The notes: a model not told the origin generated them from the letters alone. 23,805 bases of DNA from JACJXF01 sp964349045 (GCA_964349045.1 CAYGFI010000066.1:1-23805), one strand, 5' to 3'; positions 8,806-17,751 are shown, numbered from the stretch's first letter. Translations and numbers: made by a program.

Positions 8806-9615
8806 TTAATGGTGTTTAAATTTACTTTTAAGATACTTTGCCGATTTTGAAGCCCATTCATATTCTTTTTCTATGGTTGCTTCGATAGTTCCGGAAGGTG
8901 GAGTCCACTGTTCAAGGATTGCTGTTCTGCAGTTTTTTCCAAGTTTTGGTAAGATTTCTTCAAGTGGGAGAATGCCTTTGCCCAGAATTGCCCCTTCAAC
9001 AATAAAACCCATCTTATGGTCAGGTCTGAAAATCCGAAACTCCTTTACATGAAAATTGATTGCTAAGGGTGCAAGTCTATCCACAACAGTCTCTAATCCC
9101 TCGCCTGCTCCCAGAGAATTAACCGTATCGAGGCAAATTCCAACCCATTCAGGATCGGTACTTTCAACGATCTCAATAAACTGGCGGCATGTTAGCCGGT
9201 CATGATTTTCAATGGCAAGTTTTATTCCCCGGCTTTTAAATTCGGGCAAAGCCTCGAGTATGATTTTCTTTATTTCAGCTAATTCCGGTTTATAACTTCC
9301 CTCATCAATAACGATTCTGAGAAAAGGGGAACCAAAAAAAGAGGCGATTGGGATATAGGTATTAAGTGTTTTGGCATCAAGTTTCCGGGTGCCCACCTCA
9401 ATGGAAATACCATTTGCAGCGGAATACTCTTTAAGCTCCCTGAGCTCAGATGCATCATGCTTATGTAAAGGAAGATTATCAGCAATCTGGAGAACGGTCA
9501 TACCAGCTTTTATAGTCAGATCGACCAGATCGAATGCAGTAAGACAGGTTCCTGGTTCGTGTTCCGGGACACCAACAGCCCATGTATATGTGTAACTGCT
9601 TAATCCGGGTATCAA
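8806..9615 (-). CDS. oiaC: Xylose-isomerase-like TIM barrel, probable 3-oxo-isoapionate decarboxylase (OiaC-like)
   Basis: Protein of 269 residues with an AP-endonuclease-2/xylose-isomerase-like TIM barrel. A divalent-metal site is readable: E136 in AIENHD, D163 in CLDTVNS, H189 in NFHVKEF and E235 in AILEQW. These are the metal ligands expected for this fold. In the direct apionate pathway OiaC decarboxylates 3-oxo-isoapionate to L-erythrulose. That fits here because no 3-oxo-isoapionate kinase or RuBisCO-like protein accompanies the cluster. The start is unusual: no ATG lies upstream in frame before a stop, and the next internal Met is residue 39, inside the fold, so initiation is probably at the TTG at 9615 (giving M-IPGLSSYTYTWAVG). 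The apiosidase stop lies 10 bases upstream, so translation may be coupled. Alternative: a generic sugar-phosphate isomerase/epimerase. Confidence 0.65.
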   Translation of the reverse strand: MIPGLSSYTYTWAVGVPEHEPGTCLTAFDLVDLTIKAGMTVLQIADNLPLHKHDASELRELKEYSAANGISIEVGTRKLDAKTLNTYIPIASFFGSPFLRIVIDEGSYKPELAEIKKIILEALPEFKSRGIKLAIENHDRLTCRQFIEIVESTDPEWVGICLDTVNSLGAGEGLETVVDRLAPLAINFHVKEFRIFRPDHKMGFIVEGAILGKGILPLEEILPKLGKNCRTAILEQWTPPSGTIEATIEKEYEWASKSAKYLKSKFKHH

Positions 9616-9625
9616 AGCTTCACTA

Positions 9626-11023
9626 TTATTTTATAATAATTGCCTGGCCTGGAGCCGGGAAATCCTTTGAAGCATCATCCAGGACAAGCACCCAGTCTAT
9701 TCCCGGTACCGGAACACTGAAATACTTATTCCCCTTGGATTCTCCACCAATGATACGGGTGGCTTTGCCGGTTCGGGGGCAATACCACCATGCATTAACA
9801 GATTCTGATTTAAGAGCGCTTAGGTCGACAACTGCACCTCTGTTGGCAGGAAGGTAGATAAATGCATACCCGTCGCCCCTGCAAGATACAACAGGGTTGA
9901 CTATGCCTGACTGCTCCGATTTGATAAGACTATTATCCGGTACCCGGCTAAAATAAGGACGTGACATCATAAGTCTGCGCAGATGGATCATATCCCATGC
10001 TCCGGGAAGGTCAAGAACTTCGTCCCAGTTATGACGGGCGCCGCCAACCGGTTGGTTAGAGCTTTTCTTCATTTGCCAGATCGGATGCGCTCCATACGTG
10101 TGACCATGCCCTCCTGAAAACACAGCGAGGTATGCGGCCCTGCGTACATCAAAATCGTCAAACCAACCGTTTTTGGGATCCCAGTTAATCGGATGGTCTT
10201 CGTAACAGGGTTCTGCATCCATGCAGGGTTTTACCGGAGTCTTCATATAATCAGAATGAATCATGGAATAATTGGCTGCAAATCGCTCCCCATGCCCTGA
10301 TTGAAGCATATTGAAATCGAGCCACCAACTATCCTGGAAACAGGCTGAAGAGCTTGTTCCTCCCCAGGGATGAAAACTCATCAGGTGGTTTTTATCAACA
10401 GATTTAATGCCTTCTGCCAGGGCATTCCAGATCAACGTGTTTTCACCCCCGCAATCTCTGTCTCCACCATTTATCCAGATAATATTTGAAAATTCTTTAT
10501 AACGGTTACCAATCCACTGTCCATAAGCAAACGCTGATTTCTCAGTAAAGATTTCCGGACCCAGCCCCCATTGCTTATCGACTTTATCACCCCAGGTAGG
10601 AAGCAGACCCACAAATAAGCCCTTGTTTTCAGCCAGTTTAATGATATTATCTACATGCTCCCAATATTTATTTTCAGGCTTAGTCTGATCATTATTCACG
10701 AATGGCTTGTCACCATTAGCATTGGGAGTACTGATACCATCAAGTTCTCCCAGGGCAACAGCTTGTATAACCGTAAATCCTTTTTCCCGGCGGTTTTCCA
10801 GATATCGTTCTGCCTCTTCGATGTTTAGCCGATGGAAAAGTTCCCAGGCTGTACAACCCAGATAAAAAAAAGGAGTTCCGTCTTCAAACTGAAGGAACCT
10901 CCTGTTTTCAGATACTTTAAGCTTACCATGATTAAGGTTGTATGAATTACCTTCCCATTTTACATCCTGTGCATTAGCCGGATTAACAACAAAAAGAAAA
11001 AGTAACAATAATAGTGTCCTCAT
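9626..11023 (-). CDS. GH140-type apiosidase, secreted
   Basis: Secreted glycosidase of 465 residues. A signal peptide occupies residues 1-19 (MRTLLLLLFLFVVNPANA-Q). The mature protein begins with a short beta segment, then SENRRFLQFEDGTPFFYLGCTAWELFHR, the opening typical of the apiosidase (formerly DUF4038) barrel. D188 in IIWINGGDRD and E271 in MDAEPCYE match the Asp acid/base and Glu nucleophile expected for GH140. VFSGGHGHTYGAH near 311-323 is the usual strand-8 segment. The last ~90 residues form the small beta-sandwich often called a putative collagen-binding domain. Characterised GH140 enzymes cleave the D-apiose to galacturonate bond of rhamnogalacturonan II. Being first in a tight run with apiose-catabolic genes supports release of apiose, though the natural glycan is unknown. 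It likely acts in the periplasm. Confidence 0.82.
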   Translation of the reverse strand: MRTLLLLLFLFVVNPANAQDVKWEGNSYNLNHGKLKVSENRRFLQFEDGTPFFYLGCTAWELFHRLNIEEAERYLENRREKGFTVIQAVALGELDGISTPNANGDKPFVNNDQTKPENKYWEHVDNIIKLAENKGLFVGLLPTWGDKVDKQWGLGPEIFTEKSAFAYGQWIGNRYKEFSNIIWINGGDRDCGGENTLIWNALAEGIKSVDKNHLMSFHPWGGTSSSACFQDSWWLDFNMLQSGHGERFAANYSMIHSDYMKTPVKPCMDAEPCYEDHPINWDPKNGWFDDFDVRRAAYLAVFSGGHGHTYGAHPIWQMKKSSNQPVGGARHNWDEVLDLPGAWDMIHLRRLMMSRPYFSRVPDNSLIKSEQSGIVNPVVSCRGDGYAFIYLPANRGAVVDLSALKSESVNAWWYCPRTGKATRIIGGESKGNKYFSVPVPGIDWVLVLDDASKDFPAPGQAIIIK

Positions 11024-11099
11024 CTGATATAAATTTTGATATGTAAAAGTATCATGAACCTTTTATGTAAAAATAGCATAAAATGTTTTATAAAAGCAG

Positions 11100-11963
11100 T
11101 TAACCGTTAATCAATACTTCCTTCAAAGGACAAAATACATAATTTGTATAACCCGATGGCGCCCTGGAAGGATCTATAAGCCGGCCATTTACATCAATTC
11201 CCTTCCTTACATAATTTAAATCTTCCATTAAATCAAGCGCTTCATTTTTCTTAACCGGAATGTTTTGCAATACGTCCTCACTTACCTCCATTATTATGAC
11301 CGGTTTAAATTGGTTAATGGTATTTTTCATCCCCTTTAAAGCAAATAATTCAGCTCCCTCGATATCTATTTTAATCAAATCGATTCGCGTTATATTCTTT
11401 TTTTCAACATACTCATCAATGGTTATCGACTCAACCTTTTCAATTTCACCGCTTTCGGTATCGTGGTGAAAAATGCCCGACATGCCTGCATTTTCATTGG
11501 AAGACAAGAAGAATTCGAGCAACCCGGATGATTCATATACGGCTTTCCGGTTAGTTGTGATATTGCTTAATTGATTTAACTGAATATTAAAAAGCATTTT
11601 ATCAAATACTTTTGAAACCGGCTCAAAAGCATGTACTTCACCTTCCAAACCAACAATTTTTGAAGCAATCAGGGAGTAGCAGCCGATATTTGCCCCAATA
11701 TCCATAAAAACGTTTCCATACTTCAGGTAGTTTTTTAAGAATTTACTACCCGGTTCATCCCATGTTCCCAGGAAATAAATATGTTGTTGTATCCACTCTT
11801 CCAGATCAGCTTTTATTTTCAGATTATTGTCAAACCGGCAAATGGTGGATTGTCCACGGAAAAGATTCCGTGGTTTAAAAAGTCGTTTATAAAATCCAAA
11901 GTAACGTATGCGGAAAAAGGGGATTTTGAATAGGGTTTTGAAGAATCTGGCGGTAATGTGCAT
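11100..11963 (-). CDS. FkbM family SAM-dependent methyltransferase
   Basis: Predicted cytoplasmic methyltransferase of 287 residues. The SAM-binding motif is FMDIGANIGCYS (DIGANIG at 88-94), followed by VHAFEPV, where the acidic residue should bind the ribose. IDLIKIDIEGAE is the hallmark FkbM motif near the middle. The basic, hydrophobic N-terminus (FFKTLFKIPFFRIRYFGFYK) has no cleavage site and may lie against the membrane. FkbM enzymes O-methylate sugars or natural-product hydroxyls, and the target here is unknown. It sits between the GH2 gene (71 bases upstream) and the apiosidase (76 bases downstream). These gaps are wider than elsewhere in the block, and the gene has its own consensus promoter. 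Methyltransferases are unusual in a glycan-degradation operon, so it may be unrelated to degradation. Confidence 0.8.
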   Translation of the reverse strand: MHITARFFKTLFKIPFFRIRYFGFYKRLFKPRNLFRGQSTICRFDNNLKIKADLEEWIQQHIYFLGTWDEPGSKFLKNYLKYGNVFMDIGANIGCYSLIASKIVGLEGEVHAFEPVSKVFDKMLFNIQLNQLSNITTNRKAVYESSGLLEFFLSSNENAGMSGIFHHDTESGEIEKVESITIDEYVEKKNITRIDLIKIDIEGAELFALKGMKNTINQFKPVIIMEVSEDVLQNIPVKKNEALDLMEDLNYVRKGIDVNGRLIDPSRAPSGYTNYVFCPLKEVLING

Positions 11964-11984
11964 TATTAAGACTTACTTTTTTTT

Positions 11985-12015
11985 CAAAAATAGTAAATCC
12001 TTAATCTTCCTCAAA
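11985..12015 (-). promoter_or_regulatory. Bacteroidota-type promoter of the FkbM gene
   Basis: On the minus strand the -33 element TTTG (complement of 12012-12015) is followed after exactly 19 bases by TATTTTTG (complement of 11985-11992), matching the Bacteroidota primary-sigma consensus TTTG-N19-21-TAnnTTTG. The -7 element ends 21 bases before the ATG at 11963, leaving room for a short leader. It could also drive the apiosidase/apiose genes by readthrough, since I found no terminator after the FkbM gene and no clear promoter in 11024-11099. Confidence 0.6.
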
Positions 12016-12034
12016 ATGCATTTCAATCAAAAAA

Positions 12035-14461
12035 TTATTTCAATCCCGACTCAATCTGAATTGAACTGGATGGAAGCCCCTCTGCAACAGCCTTAACAAT
12101 TATTGATCCCTGCGATTTTGTTGATTGAATAATCAGAATACATCTTCCTGCATATGCATTTTTCCAGGGGAGTTGAAAGCTGTCAATGCATTTTGCATCC
12201 CCGTTATCAGTTCCAAGGATTTTTGCCTCACCTTTAACAGTAAAATCTATTCTGTTCTTTGCAAGGAATGAAGTGTTGTTGTTTTTGTCTTTCAAAATTG
12301 CCTCAACAATTACAATATCTTTTCCATCAGCCATAATGAAAGTAGTATCAGGAATCAAATGAATCTGAACCGGTTCGAAAACGGTATTCAGGCTTGCTGT
12401 ATACTTTTTCTTATTATTCCCTGTTCCGACGGCTTTAACCTCGCCTGCCTGGTATGGTACATACCACCAAAAGCATGAGTTAGTTTCATTCCAAAGTTTC
12501 TTTCCATGGGATTTACCATTTATGAACAACTCTACCTGCGCGCAATTGGAAAATGCCACTACCATTACAGAATCTCCCTCTTCATAATTCCAGTGCATTT
12601 TTTCTTCAACCTCATTTACAAACCAGGCCATTTTTCCCATGGGATCAGCATTAACGTCATCAGAATTTTTCTTTTTTCGGGCTGCCAGTGAGATCATTGG
12701 GGTATCAAGCCACATCGACTGGCGCCAGTAGTAAATTGGTTTTTCATGGTTAGTCAGATCGAGTAAGCCGGAATAAGCTGACCGGGCCGGGAATTTCCCT
12801 CCTTCTCCAAGATAATCAATGCCTGTCCACAGAAACTGAGCGGAAATAAAATCATTATTCTTCACTTGAAGCCATCCCAAATAATTGTGAGGGTTCTCAC
12901 TGCCATAGATTATACGGTCAGTATAATTTTTATGATCCTGGGAGTACCTGCTTTCGGTATAATTGTATCCTACAACATCAAGAACTTCGGGCAGCCCGAT
13001 AGAATTGGAATTGCGAACACCTGCAAGTGCCATGGTAACCAGGCGGGTTGTGTCGATTTCTTTAATTGTCTTTACCAGTTTTTCAGCGATTGTAACCATA
13101 CGGGCTGGATCGGGCCGGTAGATGGTATAATTTCCATCGAGTTTATCCGCAAACGGGTCGTTGGCATAATCAATTTCATTTCCGATACTCCAGAGAATAA
13201 TGGATGGATGGTTCTTATCGCGGTGGATCATATCCCGGAGATCCCTTTCGCCCCATTCATTGAAAAAACGACTGGATCCGTCGAGGTCTGCTATGCTATT
13301 ATTCCAGCCATCAATCCACTTTCTTTTAGGATATTCCCATTCATCGAAAGCCTCATCCATTACCAGAAAACCCATCTGATCGCAAAGATCAAGCAATTCG
13401 GGTGCCACAGGATTATGACTTGTCCTGATTGCATTACAGCCTGCTGACTTTAGCTTCTCAAGCCTGATTTTCCAAATTTTCTCAGGAACAGCAGCTCCTA
13501 CCAAACCTCCATCATGGTGAATACAAACCCCTTTAATTTTCAGGTTTTTCCCATTTAGAAAAAATCCATTGTCCTTATCAAAAGCAAATGTGCGTATTCC
13601 AAATGGTGTCGATACTTCATCAACAACCTGTCCGTCAATTATTAAGCTTGTTTTTGCGGTATATAAATTTGGTGAAAGAATATCCCAGAGCAGAGGACAC
13701 TTAACTGCAATCTCCTGACTTGCTGAAGATTCACCTGCCGCCAGTGAATGAATGCTGATAATTCGGCCAACTTCTTTCTGGTTTTTGTCAAGAATGACTG
13801 ATACAAGTTCCAGGTTCTGAGAACTTCCTGAGGCATTTACAATTTGATTTTCAATTTTTACAGTTGCCATTTCAGTACTGAACCGGGGAGTTGAAACAAA
13901 GGTACCCCATTGTTTTACATAAATATTATCGGTTACATTTAGCCACACATGACGGTAAATTCCTGAACCTGTATACCAGCGGGAATCGGCGTAAAGGGTA
14001 TGATCAACCCTGACAGCAACAATATTCTCCTTACCCTGATTCAGGTATGGTGTCAGATCGTAATAAAAGCTGGTATAGCCTGAAGGACGTTTTCCCAGAT
14101 TATGTCCGTTGATCCATACATCGCTGTAATTATAGACACCATCGAACTGAATGCTGATTTTTTTATCCCCATAAGCATCCGGCAAAGTAAATGTTTTACG
14201 GTACCATCCAATTCCACCCGGAAGATACGCTGTGGAACTGGCATATTTTGCATCAAAGGATTGTTCAATACTCCAGTCATGTGGAAGATTTAATGTCCTC
14301 CATTTGCTGTCATTGTATTCCGGATTCCGTGCAGCATATATATCCTCAAGAACAAATTTCCAATTTTCATCAAAGTTTTGCCGGATACGGCCCGTCTGAG
14401 CATGAATCTGCAAGGATAGAATTAGAAAAACAAGTAGGGTAAAAACGGATTTAGTTTTCAT
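12035..14461 (-). CDS. GH2 family glycosidase (beta-galactosidase/glucuronidase type)
   Basis: Secreted enzyme of 808 residues. The signal peptide is MKTKSVFTLLVFLILSLQIHAQ. The N-terminal jelly-roll sugar-binding domain has the classic LPHDW (59-63), FDGVYNYSDVWINGH and SGIYRHVWL motifs. An Ig-like domain follows (about 185-290), then the TIM barrel with GVCIHHDGG and RTSHNP (346-351). E429 in WSIGNEIDY is the acid/base and E522 in IYGSENP the probable nucleophile. Residues about 610-690 match a DUF4982-type domain (VELFINGKSHGKKLWNE), common in Bacteroidota GH2 proteins, and a final Ig-like domain ends the protein. It would remove a terminal beta-linked galactose, glucuronate or similar residue. 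Which one is not readable. It is 11 bases downstream of the large GH30 gene and so probably co-transcribed. Confidence 0.87.
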   Translation of the reverse strand: MKTKSVFTLLVFLILSLQIHAQTGRIRQNFDENWKFVLEDIYAARNPEYNDSKWRTLNLPHDWSIEQSFDAKYASSTAYLPGGIGWYRKTFTLPDAYGDKKISIQFDGVYNYSDVWINGHNLGKRPSGYTSFYYDLTPYLNQGKENIVAVRVDHTLYADSRWYTGSGIYRHVWLNVTDNIYVKQWGTFVSTPRFSTEMATVKIENQIVNASGSSQNLELVSVILDKNQKEVGRIISIHSLAAGESSASQEIAVKCPLLWDILSPNLYTAKTSLIIDGQVVDEVSTPFGIRTFAFDKDNGFFLNGKNLKIKGVCIHHDGGLVGAAVPEKIWKIRLEKLKSAGCNAIRTSHNPVAPELLDLCDQMGFLVMDEAFDEWEYPKRKWIDGWNNSIADLDGSSRFFNEWGERDLRDMIHRDKNHPSIILWSIGNEIDYANDPFADKLDGNYTIYRPDPARMVTIAEKLVKTIKEIDTTRLVTMALAGVRNSNSIGLPEVLDVVGYNYTESRYSQDHKNYTDRIIYGSENPHNYLGWLQVKNNDFISAQFLWTGIDYLGEGGKFPARSAYSGLLDLTNHEKPIYYWRQSMWLDTPMISLAARKKKNSDDVNADPMGKMAWFVNEVEEKMHWNYEEGDSVMVVAFSNCAQVELFINGKSHGKKLWNETNSCFWWYVPYQAGEVKAVGTGNNKKKYTASLNTVFEPVQIHLIPDTTFIMADGKDIVIVEAILKDKNNNTSFLAKNRIDFTVKGEAKILGTDNGDAKCIDSFQLPWKNAYAGRCILIIQSTKSQGSIIVKAVAEGLPSSSIQIESGLK

Positions 14462-14472
14462 GATCAGGTGGT

Positions 14473-17400
14473 TTAACGGAGGATAATTAAGCTATACGAT
14501 TCAACGATGCCGGCATGTTCAACGGTTATAAAGTATGAACCGGATTTCAAATCTTTTACAGGAATCAACGCTCTTCCATTGATAGAATTCAGAGAGTTCA
14601 TTTTTTTACCTGATGTATCGAAAATCTTTATTTGCATGGAACTAGCTTGCCCACTTTCAATATTTACAAAATCGGCTGCCGGATTAGGATATATTTTTAC
14701 GGACCTACCGGAAGCGCTTTTAGGCTTAAGAGAACTATGAACTGCATTCTCATTAACTCCAACTAGAGTAGTGATGGAACGGGCTTTAAGGTAAACAGTT
14801 GACTGGGCGGGGATTTCAGCGTATGACTTAAGATCTTCAGTAGCCGAAGTGACATAGGGTTTCAGTGTTTCCAAAACAAAGTTAGCGGGGGTATTTGAGA
14901 GATTCAGATTGAGTTGCTGATCATATTCACTATAGTTTATCAGGACCACTACAAGGGTGTCAGAAGAAGGACTCAGATAGGCTGAAGCCATTTGTTCGTA
15001 AGCTGCTGTTATTGGTGTAAGACCATCGGAACGGGTTACATTAACACGCTTGAATCCGGGTCTTACAAACCGGCTATAGTTTCCTAATGTCCAGAGATTC
15101 TTTGTAATGCCGAAATCTCCATCAGTGCAAGCAGCCCTGCTTTCGACATTCGGGTACCAGTTAATAAGGCCAAACCGGTAAGCATGATCGGCAACACCAG
15201 GTCTGCTTAGAGCTGTCCAGAAAGACCAGCCACTGCAATTCCCTTCTGTAAGATCGAAATGAATAACCCTGGATAGCCATATGGAATAATCCATTGGTGT
15301 TAGTTCTGTTTTACCGTCAGAATAACCATCTTCGAGAATTGAGAACTCGGTTTGCCAGAATTCAAGGGTTGGATTTACAAGTTTCATTTTATTCATCAGA
15401 GCTTGCCGCACGGTTACTGCTGCAGTTGCATCTCTGTTTATAAAGTAGGAGTGACCCGCCACATAGTTTGACATATGGCTTTGGTTGCCGACATAATTTG
15501 CACTCGCTTTACCCCAGAAGGCAGTAATCTGGTTCGAAGTAGCCGCATCACTTTGAATCGCACTCAGATAATTCAAAGTACCGGCTTCCGGTATTAAGAG
15601 TTTTGAATCTGTTCCCTTGAGATCGAACTGGGTATTGATCGCTTTTACGATACCTGCTGCCTCCGAATTGGTGCAGTATGATCCGGATTGGCTGGCAGAC
15701 CCAACTTCTGCACTCCATGGCCATTGGGGTTCGTTAATCGGGCTGATAAGGCTTAAAGGAGTGCCCGCATCCTGGAAATGTTTGGAAACAGTGGCAATAT
15801 ATTCCCCAAATTTTCCATAATTTGATGGATCCAGGTTATAGGATGACACCGATTCAGTCCGGAAGGTGTACCCGTTTTTGGTCATAAAGAAAGGAGGCGA
15901 ATTGAGCCAACCAGTGAAATTGTGCACACCGTATTCCTTTGCTTTATTCATAAACCACTGTGAACCCATTTGTTTATTCCAGTTATAGCTTCCATCAGCA
16001 TTCAGGAAACACTGTGTTTCGCGCATCCAGTATCCGTCGCTGTAACCACTTGTTGGTTGATCGGCACTTCCGTCTCCGATATTTACACGCCACATTGAAA
16101 GCCCTATTCCTTCGGGATTTCCACCCTGATTCATCTGCTGGCTGAAAAGATATCGTGCAATTGCTTCCCTTTTTTCAACTGGCCAGGAATTTCCGATTAT
16201 TTCAACCGACCATGCATCCGATGCCCCAAAGTGGTTTATGGTTTGTTTTGTTGCAGTGAAATCGACAGTAAAAGCCAAAGACGGGGTAGATAAAGCAGCC
16301 GTCTGTGAAATATCAGAGATATTACCGGCAGCATCCCTGGCCCTGACATTAAAGGTATAGGAAGTTGCTGAAAGTAGTTTTATTGTTATACTGGTATCAA
16401 TAGTGGAAGCAATTACCCTTCCGCTTGAGAGAATATCATACGCTGTTACCAGAGTATTATCAACTGAATGTTTCCAATTCAGTTTTGTGGATGAGTTTGT
16501 GATTGCACTTGCAGCAAGATTTAAAGGAATACCGGGAGCTGTTGTATCCGTTTTTGAATAAGAAATATTGGGATCGTAAGTAAAGTCGAAAGTTCCCAGC
16601 AGCTTATCAATTTTAAGGTTTGATGCACCAGCTGCGAGGGAATAGAAATGGTTATCTTCGGCAAGGTTCGCATTGGCAACCGGAACCCATTGCCAGCCAG
16701 AAACAGGCATAATGCTGTCAGAAACCCGCCAGGTGAGATTATTGATTTTAACCTGGAAAGGATTTACAACTTTTACATCCGTTTTTACCCTTGCCCATAT
16801 GGTTAATGACCCTTCTCCAGGGATTATACCGCAGTTCATGGTATTTGTTGCCGATGGAACTTCTTCAGGGACAGCGATATAAGATGAATAGGTAATAGTG
16901 TCTTCTTTGTCGTTTATCCAGTTATCGCCAGGATAATGTTCTGCTTCAAATACATAGGGAATTGCTACAGGAGGCAGTGGAATTGTATCATGAGCCAGGG
17001 CATAGACCTGATTTGATGAAAGTACTTTCCCGAAAATGGCAAAATCATCATACAATGCGTCCATTCCTCTCCAGTAGCGGGCCGGGATCGGATCAACACC
17101 AATAAAAAAACGATTCAGGACAAGATCAGCCATCGCATGTGCCATTTTGCCCTTTCCTACAAGTTTTCCATCCATGTACAAAAATACCTGGCTGTTATCG
17201 AAGGTCATGGCCATATGTACCCATTTACGAACGGGAGTTTCTATGGTTGAAGCAATATTTTCCCATCCTTTAAGTGCTGATTGTGCAACAACCCCATAAT
17301 AACTGCCTGCTTTTGTAGAAAGATAGAAGTTATCGTTAACTCCGTTAATAGGATTTTGATTGGCAAATTCAAACACTACCTGCCAGCTTTCAACATTCGA

Positions 17401-17751
17401 TTTCCAGTAAAACCATGTTGAAATACTGAATTGCTCACCAGCTAAAGGATTTTTCGTGAATTCCATATAACCTGTATCAGCACTGCCTATCTCTGCTACC
17501 TTACCTCTGATAGAGTCATCTACGAATGATACATGGTGGAGTGCCAGGTTGTTAGTTCCTTTTGCATCAATTCCGTCACCGTCGAACGGAAACCAGGCGG
17601 ATGCATTTTTAAAAACAGTAGATTTGGGAACTGTATCTGTGGATGAATCAACTGAATTAAATTCAGGGTTTATACTTAGGGTTGAGGCGATGGCAGAATC
17701 TATCATCAGGGACAGGATGATGGCAGATATCCAGGTATAGATTTTCTTCAT
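14473..17751 (-). CDS. Multidomain GH30-like glycosidase with LamG, CBM, FN3 and T9SS tail
   Basis: Large secreted enzyme of 1092 residues from the ATG at 17751. The frame extends to a TTG at 17772, but the ATG gives a proper signal peptide (MKKIYTWISAIILSLMIDSAIA) and is preferred. Domains in order: LamG/concanavalin-like (about 45-250, FSISTWFYWKS and MDGKLVGKGKM), a CBM6/35-like beta-sandwich (about 265-390, opening YVFEAEHYPGDNW), a fibronectin type III domain (about 400-490), the GH30-type barrel plus beta-sandwich (about 495-985), and a Por-secretion C-terminal domain (VKIYPNPAADFVNIE to the end) directing type IX export. Catalytic glutamates are E674 in ISPINEPQWPW (acid/base) and E802 in FWQTEFSILED (nucleophile). 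Subfamily and substrate are uncertain. Beta-1,6-galactan is one possibility. The start lies 24 bases after the broken GH30 gene's stop, in one transcript with GH2. Confidence 0.83.
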   Translation of the reverse strand: MKKIYTWISAIILSLMIDSAIASTLSINPEFNSVDSSTDTVPKSTVFKNASAWFPFDGDGIDAKGTNNLALHHVSFVDDSIRGKVAEIGSADTGYMEFTKNPLAGEQFSISTWFYWKSNVESWQVVFEFANQNPINGVNDNFYLSTKAGSYYGVVAQSALKGWENIASTIETPVRKWVHMAMTFDNSQVFLYMDGKLVGKGKMAHAMADLVLNRFFIGVDPIPARYWRGMDALYDDFAIFGKVLSSNQVYALAHDTIPLPPVAIPYVFEAEHYPGDNWINDKEDTITYSSYIAVPEEVPSATNTMNCGIIPGEGSLTIWARVKTDVKVVNPFQVKINNLTWRVSDSIMPVSGWQWVPVANANLAEDNHFYSLAAGASNLKIDKLLGTFDFTYDPNISYSKTDTTAPGIPLNLAASAITNSSTKLNWKHSVDNTLVTAYDILSSGRVIASTIDTSITIKLLSATSYTFNVRARDAAGNISDISQTAALSTPSLAFTVDFTATKQTINHFGASDAWSVEIIGNSWPVEKREAIARYLFSQQMNQGGNPEGIGLSMWRVNIGDGSADQPTSGYSDGYWMRETQCFLNADGSYNWNKQMGSQWFMNKAKEYGVHNFTGWLNSPPFFMTKNGYTFRTESVSSYNLDPSNYGKFGEYIATVSKHFQDAGTPLSLISPINEPQWPWSAEVGSASQSGSYCTNSEAAGIVKAINTQFDLKGTDSKLLIPEAGTLNYLSAIQSDAATSNQITAFWGKASANYVGNQSHMSNYVAGHSYFINRDATAAVTVRQALMNKMKLVNPTLEFWQTEFSILEDGYSDGKTELTPMDYSIWLSRVIHFDLTEGNCSGWSFWTALSRPGVADHAYRFGLINWYPNVESRAACTDGDFGITKNLWTLGNYSRFVRPGFKRVNVTRSDGLTPITAAYEQMASAYLSPSSDTLVVVLINYSEYDQQLNLNLSNTPANFVLETLKPYVTSATEDLKSYAEIPAQSTVYLKARSITTLVGVNENAVHSSLKPKSASGRSVKIYPNPAADFVNIESGQASSMQIKIFDTSGKKMNSLNSINGRALIPVKDLKSGSYFITVEHAGIVESYSLIILR

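Noticed and set aside
11024..11099. Separate promoter for the apiosidase operon
   Set aside because: A partial TACTTTTA resembles the -7 element, but lacks the final G and has no TTTG at the right distance.
12866..13447. A 193-codon plus-strand open frame
   Set aside because: It lies wholly antisense within the well-supported GH2 gene, has no recognisable domain, and is the expected shadow of the coding strand.
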